Shown here one piece after another: positions 12,196 through 25,000 of a stretch of 64,000 nucleotides of DNA. Within the stretch, counting starts at the first letter, position 1. Each line of letters starts with the position of its first letter. Below the pieces are notes generated by a model. The model was not told the origin of the DNA and did not search any database. It saw only the letters and a list, made by a program, of their open reading frames with translations. Both the position numbers and the translations under genes were made by a program. The stretch spans positions 43,572,001 to 43,636,000 of the forward strand of contig OZ022256.1 in NCBI GenBank assembly GCA_963978905.1, written 5' to 3'. The DNA is from Trichostrongylus colubriformis. Its lineage: Eukaryota; Nematoda; Chromadorea; Rhabditida; Trichostrongylidae.

Positions 12196-12565
12196 GTTAG
12201 GCCGCGGTCATACTTTGCGCAGCTGCGTTAGCTGACGCCGGTGCCGGCGTCAATTCACGCAGGTGCCTGCGTGAGTTGACGCCGGCACCGGCGTCAAACT
12301 CACGCAACCATTTGCCAGTCGCAGACGACGGCGTCAATAGATAATCCGCAGAGTTTGCGAAATTCTTGACCCAATCACACTACAGTATGGTGATTGTGGC
12401 CGCTTCGTGTATTGGCACAGCGCCAAGATTTGAATATTTTATGCCACTGCCATGCAGTACTGTGCGGATTAATAGCGATCTGAAAGACAAGAAGATCCTA
12501 CCCTCACCCGCCCCTCCTCGCCGACACTCACTCCGGCGTTAGTGCCGCAGAGTATGAAGGGACCT
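12196..12565. mobile_element. MITE family A copy 4
   Basis: Left terminal repeat TTAGGCCGCGGTCATACTTT at 12198 is intact. The right end is diverged (GCCGCAGAGTATGAAGGGAC near 12543). The interior has nested inverted GC-rich blocks (ACGCCGGTGCCGGCGTCAA and inverse) similar to copy 3. Confidence 0.6.
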
Positions 12566-13057
12566 CCCGTATCAATGCCTGGTGACAGCCTCATGACCGA
12601 AGAGCACCATTTCAGTCGTAGCTAATTCATGCAACATAGAACAGTAATCCTGCAGCTGGTGCTGGCAAGCAACCAAGCTGTTTCGTGTATTCGCCCAAAG
12701 GATGCAACGTTAACAAAACAAATTTCATTCATAAATTCCTATCATAACAATAACAAAGGTGCAACGTTTCCACGTTTCTACAACACAATACACCGTGAGC
12801 AATGAAGAGATCACATCTGCAGCTTCTTCAGTTATAATGGTTGCAAAGCTCAAAACTAATGGACAAGGAAGCATGGCCTTATCAGGCAATTTTCTTTCAA
12901 CTAAATTTTGCTTTACATGAATAAATCCCTATGGTGTAAATTGAAACATCTCAAAGAATACGTTGATGCGCCAATACTGGCCACATTGATAGGAATAACT
13001 TCAAACACCCGAAAATGAAAGAATATCTCATAGTGGCAAGCAGCCTATCAAAAAGGA

Positions 13058-16000
13058 CTAGTAAAATGTGGAGAGTCGTTGTATTTGAACCAAGTCATCC
13101 ATTATGTGATATCTAAATATCATTTTAAATAAAATTTGTAATGCGACACAACAAGGAACCTCGAGTACATCGTTTCTTGGTTATCAATATCAGAACAACC
13201 AACCTGCTCGCACCGAGACTTCTTGCAAGATCCTGCTTTCGAGTTGTTGATAGATGCATAAACTGCTCTACCAGTTCTCCATCTACCATATTCTTGTTAT
13301 TCGTAGCGTTAATCAGGGGACGAACAGGCTTCCCGCCTCGAGCACCCTTGAAAACAATAATTGCACCAAATCCATTAATATAATCGTTCCTTCACAGGAG
13401 TGGACTGATTTCATCTCTCACTGTCTTACATCACCTCCACTATCATCTAATGACTTATCTATGGGGAACGTAAGTAAAGGGTAAGGTGTTTTACAAGATG
13501 CGGCGATTGAAAAAAAAATGACCGCATCCTCACAAAAAGGCTTCTGCTTTATCCACTCATTTCATCAGTAAAGGTATAATCGGCACCTACTGCCCTAACG
13601 ACTGGAGCCATGTGGTTGTGCGTATGCGGCAGTGATGAGCAGTACATGGCGTGGGTACTGGGAGAAGGGCAATGATCTACAGGCACCGGTCTCACTGCGT
13701 AAGTCGTTGATCAGCCTCTTTTCGAAAACGTCTTCACGGTGTCATCCCATTCCTATTTAGACACTTTCCTTTACACTAGTTTAGCAACAAATTTCCTCTT
13801 TCTTTCGCACCCTTTCTAAGAACATCAAAAATTACCTTCGGATTGAGGCCAGCATACTGTCCGACGGAATTTGACATGCACTGATGCAAGAAGTGTAATC
13901 GTCTGAATAAAGAGCGTCAGTCCCATCTCAACAGAAGAACGTTGATTATAGCCTTTGTCTTGCAGCAAGCAAGAAAGCATTCATTGTAATTAGTTGATAT
14001 TCTGTACGTGCTGCTGATGAACCTCAATCTCCTAAATTGAATCCACAAAAAAGCCATAAGCAAATTTCATACCTAAATTGCCTTTCTGAGATTGGGCGAA
14101 CGACTCCCAATGAACCATCGAGCGATGCCCACAAACAAGTTTGTTGCTGCATCACATTCTTTGCCTCTAGTGGTGTCAGATTGAATAGAGATGTGTGTCC
14201 TAAACATTATACATATAGAACACTTAAGGTTAAGAATAGACAAACGAAACCGAGTTAACAACGACCGAAAAATAAATAAATAGCTGCAGTTCACCTCTGA
14301 TACGGATCCATGCGTTCACATTTGTACCAATATTCAGGATGCCTCGCAAAATGAGACGCTCTCCTCCGTTCGACTCCTGTGTCTCCGGCATATAGTTGAA
14401 CATGCAGATATTGCCAGCCTCGTCGGACATCAAGAACGCCAGATGACTGCAAACTCATTCACTAGCAGCCAAGAGTGAAAATTTTCGAATCAGTTTTTAA
14501 ACACATACTTATTGTCCACCAAGAACTGCGCTGCCATGGGTGACGGGACATCAGGCCGATCATCCCTTGATGCAACTGAGAGCGCTTTGAACTGCTCCTA
14601 AAAACGAAATCTACACGACATACCTCTAGATGAAGAGATGCGCGAATGGAATCCCTGAGCCAAAAAGAAACCTAGGAAATAACCTGGAATCTAATGAGTG
14701 ACATTGAGTCGTGCATATCGCATGCGATAGCGAGATTACGAATTGATATCAATGAGTGCACATAATAGTGCATATCAAGAAAAGAAATTCCTTGTAGATC
14801 ATTATCGCGGAATCCCCAGATAAAGACCTGTAATGATCAATTCATTCACTGAATGGTCCACTAATGAGAAAAAGAAGAGTGCCTTCTGTGCCATGCCGCT
14901 CAAAAGAAGACCATTGACCGAGGTAAGCGCCGTGACCGGTCCTTTTTGTTCTTTATCATATACAATCTGAAAGCATAAGCATGTAAAGTCAGCGGCAGAA
15001 AATTCCCACTCGCGATCTTACCTTGATTTTGTGTTTTGAAGTAGGTTTACCCGGTTCCGGCACCACATCTATGATTTCCGCGAGTATAATTCGACCACGT
15101 ACCAACACCTGCAACCAAGGTCGTTGAACCTGCTTCACCGAAAAAGCAGCCGGTAGTTTCGATAGATATTGTCCGTGGAAGCGCCGTTTCGAAGTATTCA
15201 AAAAGAGTGCGAGAAAGGAGATTGTGAAGCTAATACAGAGAAAGAAAATTGTGGATCTTATATAACTACTACTGCTAGGAAGAAGTTCAAAAGTACAAGG
15301 ACTGAAGGAGATACACACGGGTAAGCTGGAAGTCACGATCGTGAGTGGTCTGATAGCTCCCTTCAAACTACAGACTAGTTTTTAATTTTCGCGTAGCTCG
15401 ATATTTTCTAAAATTTCTACTAAAATATCACATTCTGAAAGACCCGCTGACAACATCGTGATTCATAGATGTCTCACGCAAAGCTGGCCACGTCGAACAT
15501 TGCGAGTCATATGTGTCTGACAGCTATTCGATTCTTTCCTTACACAATGAGCAACTGCTATTTAGTAATTCAGTTCATTCTTTAGACCGTAACTCAAAAC
15601 TCATCTCAGAGCAACAAGAACCTTTCAACCGTTTCAGAATACATTTAATCTTGAGGTAGTTAGACAAAGTGGCACTGGTGCAGAATGCTCGAGCATTGCT
15701 ATACAATCGTACTAATCATATCACGTTTTCGCTACGCACAAGTGGTTATGGTTCCTCAGTGATATTTTGTTAAACCTATAATCTCGTATTCTCCATATAA
15801 TGTAAACCGTTGTTTGGAATCTCAAACATTACAGAAATTCGTGCAGTGCACTCAAATGAGATTAAAACTCATGACTGCAATCCCCTTCATATTTTTAACA
15901 CGAAAAACAGCTTCCTTGGAAAGTGCTCTCATTAAATCCCTCTCAAGACCACTTGTCCCACGGCATTGCATTAACGAAGTACACAACTCTGTGCATACCT

Positions 16001-19000
16001 CTTCACCATAATTGTTGATTGTACCAATTGCAAGGTACGCTTGCATTCCACTTATTGTAGATTCGGAGCGTAACGTGACTTCCTCGCATGCTGTGACCAC
16101 TTCCATCTCTTCAAATTTTATATCCGTATTGGGCACGGGCTTCCAATCCATGGCAGAATATAGCTGAAATTAAAACGGAAATGATTCAGACAGAATTATC
16201 TATGCCTATAATTCAGGAGTAGCAAAAATGACAACAGATATAGAGAACACTTACGTTAAGAGTATACTGAGGGATGGACGGGAGGACAAAATTATCGTTT
16301 TTCTCATGAGTTTCAACCTGCTTGTCATCATTTACAACGACCCATATTTTATTGCTCTTCATCGGTACGGAAGTTGTCACAGCATATACCTGAACAAAAA
16401 GGAAAGCATGCACAAATTTGAAGCAGAGTCTGCAAATTCAAAAAAATACAAACCTGACTGTTCATAATGTAGCGCACATGGTGAACCGTAGACCCAATGT
16501 GTACTTTTTTGCATGGATAAGGCAGTTCGTAGTCAATGTCTGCCTATAAGATGTCATGTTAGGCACCATGGGCCTCGAATCCAAGGACTGGTCAGTTGAT
16601 GGTTTGATTCAGTGTTCGTGTTACTAGTGAGCAGTTTATATTGTAAGCACTTCGTGTCATAAAAACGAAAAATGAGGGAAACGGAAAACCCTTTTTGCAG
16701 CTGATATCACTATTATTAGGCTAGTCCCTCTTCTCAAATTCCTTGTGGTTTCACTGCTCTTGTTCATTATCAAGTTTCAATTACCACTGCGACTGAGTAT
16801 GCTTCAGTTATTCCCTCAAAATGTACACGAGGTGGCTGCGTCACACTGTAGCAAGAATGGATCAAATTCATAACTTCATTTTTAGACCCGTCATAACGTT
16901 CTCGAGATTCCTAGTTAGGAAATAACCTGCTTAAAATATTGCCTATGCCGCACTCGGTATTGATGCCATCTATCAAGTTGCAGTGTCCCGTTGCTTTTAA
17001 GTAAGGAAATACGAATCTTGTTGTTCGCCCACGCACAAGTGGTTGCACGCCTACTGGACGGGACGATATCCTCATAATTTTGGAAGCGAATCCGAAGGTC
17101 GCCGTGCTGTGAGTAAGAGCAACAATTACTCTACCCGTATGACACCTTGGCTTCAAAAAATTGGGAGCAGAAGGGTACCTTACCAACTCAAACTTTCTTA
17201 CGCTTACTTCATTGATAAAAAAAAACTGCAAGACATAATTAGATATGAGAGCTGGGCACTTTCTGTTAACCATGAGAGAGTGCACTACCTCAGAGTAGTG
17301 GGAAATTGTCTCTACCTGGAGCAATAGCTGGATCTCATGACAGATTTATTTGCTCCAGTAGAAAGAGGGGTTTTGATATTTTTTTCACGAATGATACAAT
17401 CAGAGCTATAGCAGCCGGTAATACTATAACGACTACTATTTGTGCCACCAGAGACCAGCTGAATCTTGCTTTTACCGTGTTCCGAAAACCAGCTGAAATG
17501 TCTTCCAACAGGGCCCGCATACGGCAAAAATAAGGCGAGAAACAAGTGGGGCTGAGCTCTGAAGTTCCGTTTTATTCTACGTATTCTTATCCTAAGGTGT
17601 TCTGGAGACTACTTAGCCAGGGACGTGAGCACTACATAGGAACTAACAAGGAAGGCCCATGAGGTCATGGTGAGCTTTTTCAAAACGGTTTTTTGCATTT
17701 TATAGGGTCACATACATGAAGCAAAAAACCGGTCTCAAATTCGGCTAAATGGTTTTAGGGGGGTCAAAAAATGAGTGACAAAAGTTACTTGGAAAGAAGC
17801 AATTTCGACCAGTTTGTTGCAGTGCTTTCCAGCTGTGACCTTCAGAATGTGCATGTCAGAAGACTCCCTTCAAACCTACGCCAAAATCAATGCAAACTGG
17901 ATCCAAGATGTGGAGTCACCTTTGGTAACCAGTAAATGAGGCATAGCAAACTCATAGCGGATGCACAAGTCTGATTACACACAGTAGTTGGATGGCCGAA
18001 TGGGTAAGGGGATGGGCTGGCATTGGCACGGTGGTGGGGCTGTTTGTGGTTCGAGTCCCCTCGCTCTTTTCGCTTTTGCATTTTCTTGATTTTCTTTGTC
18101 CATCACTAAACTATTTGCGCACATGCAAAATGACTGCAATTTTCGTTACTGGTGCACTGAAGTGACCTCATTTGCAAGCTTTCAGTGGTTAAAGTGTTTG
18201 AACTCTTCGGCGCCCGTAGCACGTGTGCCAGGCGTTTCCTGCGAAACTAATGTGATATTCGTGCTCAGAAGACCCAATTAGCCTTAGATACAGAATATTA
18301 TCCAAATTGGCACTTTGATCCACACTCGAGACAGTGGGATGCTCATGGGCACATGGTCACTGCTCCACTTGTACAAACGAACAACTAGTAGCTTCGATTA
18401 AATTCAATGAAGCATGTGTAGAATGAACGCACTTCAAGTGAACTGCACCTAGCAACAGCATGCGATGAAGAGAGATAGCAAATATTTCTTTATATCGGCT
18501 ACCGACCTCCTTCCGTTGAGTGCTCATTACTATGGCAGTAGTAGTACTAGTGGTCGCCCAATTTTTCGAGTTTGGGTCCAAATCACGATTAGGCTAAAAA
18601 CTTGTTATCTAGGGTAGTTCGACCCCCTGAGCATGAATATCACACGCACTTTGCGGGAGAACGCCTAGTTCCCCTGTTATGAGCGTTGGCAGGTCCAAAC
18701 CAATGATTCGCTTAGTACGCAAAAATACTGGAGATAGCGGTTCCCTGGTAGAATAAAAATTGATTTCACACATATCTTGCACGTATGGTCTTACATGAGC
18801 ACAAATGGATGAAAACTAGAAAAATGCAAAAACTTGTCCTCAGTGGGGATCGAACCATCAACTATTTTCTGGGCCCCCCAAAACCATTTAGCCAAATTTG
18901 AGACCGGTTTTTTGCTTCGTGTATGTGACCCTATAAAATGTAAAAAACCGTTTTGAGAAAGCTCACCATGACCTCGTGGGCCTTCCGTGTAAGAAGTATA

Positions 19001-22000
19001 ATTGTCTAGCTGTTACATGAGTTTCTTAAACCGTGCTAGAGAACCTTCGAACAGAGGGCTTTGAGGGCTCCCCCGGTCATTGAGGGTAAGTGGCAGAAGA
19101 TAAAACGATTATATACGTATATATGTGTATATATAAGCTTAAGGTAGTAAAGCCCTGAAGAAAAAGACGCAAGAGTTTTGCACCAATCTGATACAATAAG
19201 AGAGAGAGATAATAAAAAACCTCTCCGAAAAAGTGATTTACCTGCAACCGTGCAATACGTAACTCCTGCAAGTTTTTCGCAATATACAGGAATCCACTCG
19301 GTACATTTTGATTATTGAATGGGGTGAATGCCGATATCGGACCATCTATTGTCATAGGATGACACTGTAATCCGCCCCATGCTCCTACCAATACTAGGCA
19401 TGGGAATGCACCAGAGAGCACAACTCCATGCATCTACAAAGAACATTCGAAACAAGCGAGTAGAAAGAGAATAATGAAATATACACCGGTAAACTCACAA
19501 CACCACAAACACGCTCGAAAGGATGAATGATGACACGGTGCTGCTCGATTTCTCTTCCCACTTCTACCTATAAAAATAAAAATTGTATTCACCAATCCCA
19601 TGCTTTCTACGAACTGGCACCTCGGCTCTTCTTCCATCCTGCCCCATGAACGGCGCAGATCTGATAGTCACTGTCAATGGCAAGCGACGGAAACCAATGG
19701 CTAGGTGCTCTGTAAACATGGTTTCTGAATGTACACAAAAAGTACAAGAAACACTAAAGGACAAATAGAGGTTTGTTATTTGGTACTTTCTCGTATGACA
19801 CCGAAGTTTGCCGAAGGACTAAGAGAAATACACCAACCTATCAAAGGATTCCTCCATTTGTACATTTCGTAAGTGACCACCTGATCGTCGATAACTGCCA
19901 TTAGAGTTGGATGTCCTTGGTTTATACCCATACCTATCAAGTAGGAACATTAGTTTATTTGAAACAATTAGGATCACCGCCACTTACCAACTATTTGAAT
20001 CTCCACGATTCTCTCATTTGGACGGAATTGTGCAGAAGAATTCTCAAACTGCTCCGCTCGAGCTTCTAAATTTATGAACGGTTCAAAAAAAGACAGAAGA
20101 AAGAGTTTAAGTACGTAGTGCGATAATCGAGGATTGCAAGAAGAAAAATTACCTTTTAAGTACGAACGTTGAAGCTTCTGAATTGGAGCCACTTCCAAAG
20201 CGACCCCACAAAACCTCACATATTCCTATCCATTGCATATTCCCGGCCCCACTCGTACGCCCTGTGGGTTATGGTCTGCTTATCCCTCCCACACATCACA
20301 AATCCATCTAAATCCTACGATGAAATGATGCGCAGCGCAAAAATAAGGATAAGGATAAGGTTTTTGGCGTTATTCAATCCCTTCTTGGGATGCGCCGCAC
20401 ATTCTACTTCCATTCAGAATAGTGGTGGCTGGTGAATGTGATGTGGCCTATACAATGGCTTGCGGTGGCCAGCCGATGTACAAGTCAGTGCTTTTATCCT
20501 CCCAGATGAGTCTGGTACCAATTCACCGACCCCGGAGGATGGAAGTCTTGGTTGGCCTGGGCGGGCGTTGATGCGGGATTTGATCCCCGCACCATGAGAG
20601 TGGGGTGCGCGCCACCTGTCACTACACCACCTCCGCCCCCAGCGCAAAAATAACACGTCCAAAATAACACGTGTGAAGGACTGACAAGAAGAATAGAGAT
20701 TTCAAGGCATTTTATATCGTTTCTCTCGCGTTGGAGCTAATCTGCACTACTTTCATCTCTTGCAGCGCATCTTCTCCCGCAGTACCGATTATCGCTTCTG
20801 CATCCCTCTAACGATGGCACGATAGTGTGACCAACTGACCTTGTTCCTTGCGATCTTTTTCTTCATCGTCTGGCATCAGATCTGTCACAAGTTCGGGCAT
20901 AAGACCGAATTTCAAAAACTGTAATTGCAAAAAGTAATGCAAGAAGGTGGCGTAATTAAAATCAGAGAGGTTGAGACACTAACTTGATAGACTACTCTCA
21001 TATCTGGAAGCGAATGAATCACAACTTTTCCACTGTCACGAGCCAAAACTAGCCAATACGTCGGTTCAACTAAATCACTAGCCAACTTCAAACATACTGA
21101 GAAAGCACGTTCCAAGAACACCAAACAATCATAAGCAAAGTACCAGTATTGGGATCAATGGCATCGGATTCCTCGCCACCAGTTGTAACACTAGACACTT
21201 CAGCCATTCGCTTTCTTTTGCGGAAACCCTCATCTAAAGGACTGGCATTACTGATGTCGTGAAAGATTCAAGATAACGCCGCACAACCTTTCTTGTTCGA
21301 TGCTGCGTCACCATAGAGTAGTTCGTCTTCATCAACAACGGTGCTTGACATTTGCGGAACAATTTCTTCACCGTACAGATCAATATCGATAGAATCTGCT
21401 GCACTACGCCGCGACACTGACTTCTGTTAAGAGCACTCAATCATTTCCCAAAAGACTATTAATACATTTTCTGAAGACTACTAATACATCAGGTACCTTT
21501 TTTGGTTTGATAACTTTTCTCTCATAGAAATCATCAGCTCCATCTGAGAAAATCATGAGACCGCTCATATCTCGGTATATCGATAACGCGGTGAGGGGAG
21601 CTCGGTGATGAACGGTTTTCTCAGCAAACGCGCTGCCTGATAGGTCAATTTCCTAAAAAAAAAAAAGATTATGTGATTCAGACCTGACCACAGACAAGGC
21701 TTCTTCTATTTTTGAACGAACATATGCTGATATTGTCATATTTACCTTCAAATGCACATGAGGCACCAGTACCAGTTGGTAGAGCATTAGACGACCGTTT
21801 TGAGTCAGGAGTGCAACATAGGGATCTACGATAGAAGCTGCCACAACCGGGAAATTCGAATCAAGATCTATTTGCTGCAGCTGTTGTTCTTCCGCTACCA
21901 AAGCCACACGAAGGGAGGTTACCTGAAACTACGACATTGAAGGCAAGGTAGTTAACAGCTGCAGGTTCAAATGAGTCACAGATATTGCTTCTTCTATTGA

Positions 22001-25000
22001 AAAAGAATGAGAAAAATAACCTGGACGGCAAGACCACCATCGGCAAGTTCTCCTGCTGCCACAGTGGGTTCATCAGAAAGAAACAGTGGCTCCTCCAATT
22101 CAACCATATCCTCTCCTAACTCAAGAATAAGGGAAGAGCGCGTTCGGGAAACAATGAGGTACCTAATAAGAAGCTCATTTTATGGATGACTACAAAGATT
22201 TCGGTATACATAAATGATACCAACTTATGTGAATCGTCCTCTCGTCGACCAACTGCCCAAAGTTGCTGAGCATCTTGTAAGCTAAACGAAGAGCAACCTC
22301 ATAACATCGCTCGCAAAAAGTACCCACAAAGACAATTAAAACCTACAAGCTGCTTGTAATCACATCCGGCCGCACCGTCCTTTGAAGAACACAAATAGAT
22401 CCATTCACCAAATTCCCTGATGCTGTCACCTGTAGTAAGCAAAAAACAAAAAATGCATAGAGGGACTCAGATCCAATACCAGTATGGTACAGATACTCAA
22501 AAACACATACAATATCGAAGATAGGATCAGGCAAATCCTGCTCCAAGAGAATGGGGCTGATTCCGTGAGCTCCACCCGCTGTGATCGCTTTGATGGGCCC
22601 TATGTTGGTGAGTTTGTCCAGTACCCGGAATACCATTTTCTCCTTCACATCTGCTGCGACTGGGGCCTGGAAGTTTTAAGATCACATTTCTTCGATTTCT
22701 CCTCCTCACAGCTGGTCAAAATAATGACAAAGAGAGAGAGATAATACTGTGCAGAAGTAAAATCTTCTCAATAAAAAAGGAAACTTCTACCACCACCATT
22801 TCCAATTTTTTTTCGATATGCATGGTTTAGAAATTTCCTGAAGCTCTCTCTGAACTTCTTATTGATTAAATCGATAAAAAAACAACAATAACGAAAAAAA
22901 GAAATTCTCACCACTTGTTCGATAATTTGTTCTCCATACAGCTCTATATCCTCGTCATCCAGCTTTATGCTCTCATCCTCTTTGGGCTTCTTGGCCTCTT
23001 GAGATACGTTTTCGCCTGAAATGCTCATGTATCAGTGAAAATTTAAACGGCCAAAGGAAAAAGTAAGGAAAGTTGGAAACTCTCTATCCCCATCTGATTC
23101 CTCCTTTTCTATAGAGAACTCTAGCAATTGCGAATCTCCGAGCCTTGAGCCAATAAAAAGTCGTCCAGAAGCGCATAACGTCATACAATAGGCAATAGAC
23201 GTATCTGCAGAGAGAAAACTGATTGAGTTGAACAGGGTAAGTTCGGTATAAAAATGGTATTTTTGTGTTGCATGAAAGCCTCACCGAGAACATGCTCTAA
23301 GGTTAAAGATCTGACAGTTTCCGAAGAATCCGTAATTAGCTTTAAGACAAACAGCCTGCCATCCATAGTTCCCAGTGCTACCCGATTATTCCCGATATAT
23401 TCAGCAGGACCAGCATCTAAGGTCATAGACATGTGCTTGAGATCCTAAATTGCAGATAATATTTGACCAGTTATCTAACGAAAATGTTAAAAGAGTGCAT
23501 GTTCCTCACCTTTAAAGGAAACTTGGTGAAATTGTCATAACAGCTGTTAAGACTTATTCCACAGGGCGGTACGGACTGGTTAAGGTAGATCACTTCATTT
23601 GATCCTATCACAAGAACACCTCCAAGAGGTTTTGGAATAGCAACCAACCTAAATATTACTATGAGACAGTGAAGACTACCACACAGAATTTGAAGAGAGC
23701 TATGATGAGATTTGTCATGACAGCATTCAACTGCCGTCCAGATTCAATTTAATTATTAATAAAATAAGGCGCCTTTATGGCGTTGCGATATTTGTATGAA
23801 CGATAGCGTAAGGGAACAAGCCGTTGTCAGGTCAGATTTTTATTATCGCAGTTAGTGGCCGGACAGCTTGTCAAGCTAAAGAAGATGACTGGCCGTCAGC
23901 TTCTGCGTATGATATTAATAACTACTGCATCTATGTGGGAGGAACATTGAGGACTACCAAGTCAGGCAAATTACGAAGTGATCCAGATACGTTCAGGATT
24001 ATGACAGTCTCATGTGTAGTAGATTCACACTCAGAAGAAACTACCTGTTACAATCCATTGGGAGACTGCCAACTTGCCAAACAATGGCTACTTGTTCATC
24101 GAATACGTTGACTGACACTCCCAACAAGTGCATAGTGTCATATCGAACAGATGCCCTTGAAAAATAGAACCCTAGCACATAGGAAATCATTTTTCACTCT
24201 AAAACTGAAAAGCAAACGACAGAACTTACCTCCCTGCAGTTGTTTGATGGGGTTCGTAAAGAAATAGTAAGGTAGGTTCGTAGTAACCGTCGAGGAATAT
24301 TATGTCGACAATATTCTCAAGGCTGAAAAATAAGTAATTTCATTGTTTTATCCATTGAACAGGAAGTAAACTTACAAGTTCCATTAAGACATCGAAGATG
24401 ACGGAAAGATGAAAATGATGAGCCTACCGATGATCAATGTCAGAAAGTGGGATTGAGAAACTGTTGATAAATTCGCCATCGAAAGGCAGAATTCCGAGAA
24501 TTCTGTCATAAACAATAACGGCGCCACATCTATTACCCGGATCTGTCTAAAAAATTTAACTGAGCTGATATTGAGAGCCACGCTGTGCATGAGGAGTTAC
24601 CGAACCCACAAATTTAAAAAAAAAAAAGATTACAGATTGAGTATGGGAAGAAGAGACACCGTTACCTGACTCGAAAACGCCATCGAGTGCGTACTTTAAA
24701 TCTTAGGAAAACAGAATCTTCGAAAATATGCTTGACAATGACTGAGTCAGAAAACACCGCATGAAGAGAATCTACTAATATCTATACATATATAATTCGC
24801 TTAACATGTATGTGTGTGTTTGTGTTGTGTGTGCTCGTCTGTGTCTTTCACGAAATTCATATCTCGCGTCGCAGTAAAGCTGGGACCCCTAATTTTACAA
24901 GTGATGTAGGGGGTGGTAAAAGACACTAGCGGTGGTGGGCCGAAAGTGATAGCAAGCGATAAGGGCTGATGAGGAGCCTTGAAAGACAAATGTCGCCGAA

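Larger units (their letters stand above)
7422..13057. other. Intergenic stretch between chemoreceptor and cpsf-1 3' end
   Basis: About 5.6 kb without a supported gene. It holds two decayed SINE copies (8274-8540, 9230-9500), MITE family A copies 3 and 4, and the second palindromic mariner derivative. The remaining sequence is AT-rich with short open frames that have no recognisable product. The 3' end of cpsf-1 is at 13058, and I see no canonical AATAAA in the 150 nt after its stop. Confidence 0.5.
16544..19241 (-). other. cpsf-1: Large cpsf-1 intron 25, mostly transposon
   Basis: The largest cpsf-1 intron, 2.7 kb. It contains the 1.35-kb inverted-repeat element at 17646-18990. The remaining 16.6-17.6 kb holds short open frames only; none aligns with CPSF160, and the protein is continuous across the junction (LRIARLQ then [10 protein letters not shown]). 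Confidence 0.8.

Noticed and set aside
13981..14040. Alternative acceptor TTTAG near 14036 for cpsf-1 exon 35
   Set aside because: It gives a frame ([13 protein letters not shown]) that lacks the conserved AGLNP segment; the acceptor at 13903 gives it.
20161..20240. Minus open frame ([14 protein letters not shown]) between cpsf-1 exons 20 and 21
   Set aside because: Exons 20 and 21 join in phase without it, and CPSF160 has no matching segment at that point.
20347..20365. Telomere-like GGATAAGGATAAGG
   Set aside because: The nematode telomere unit is TTAGGC; this is the (TTATCC)n tail of a SINE bordered by a target-site duplication.
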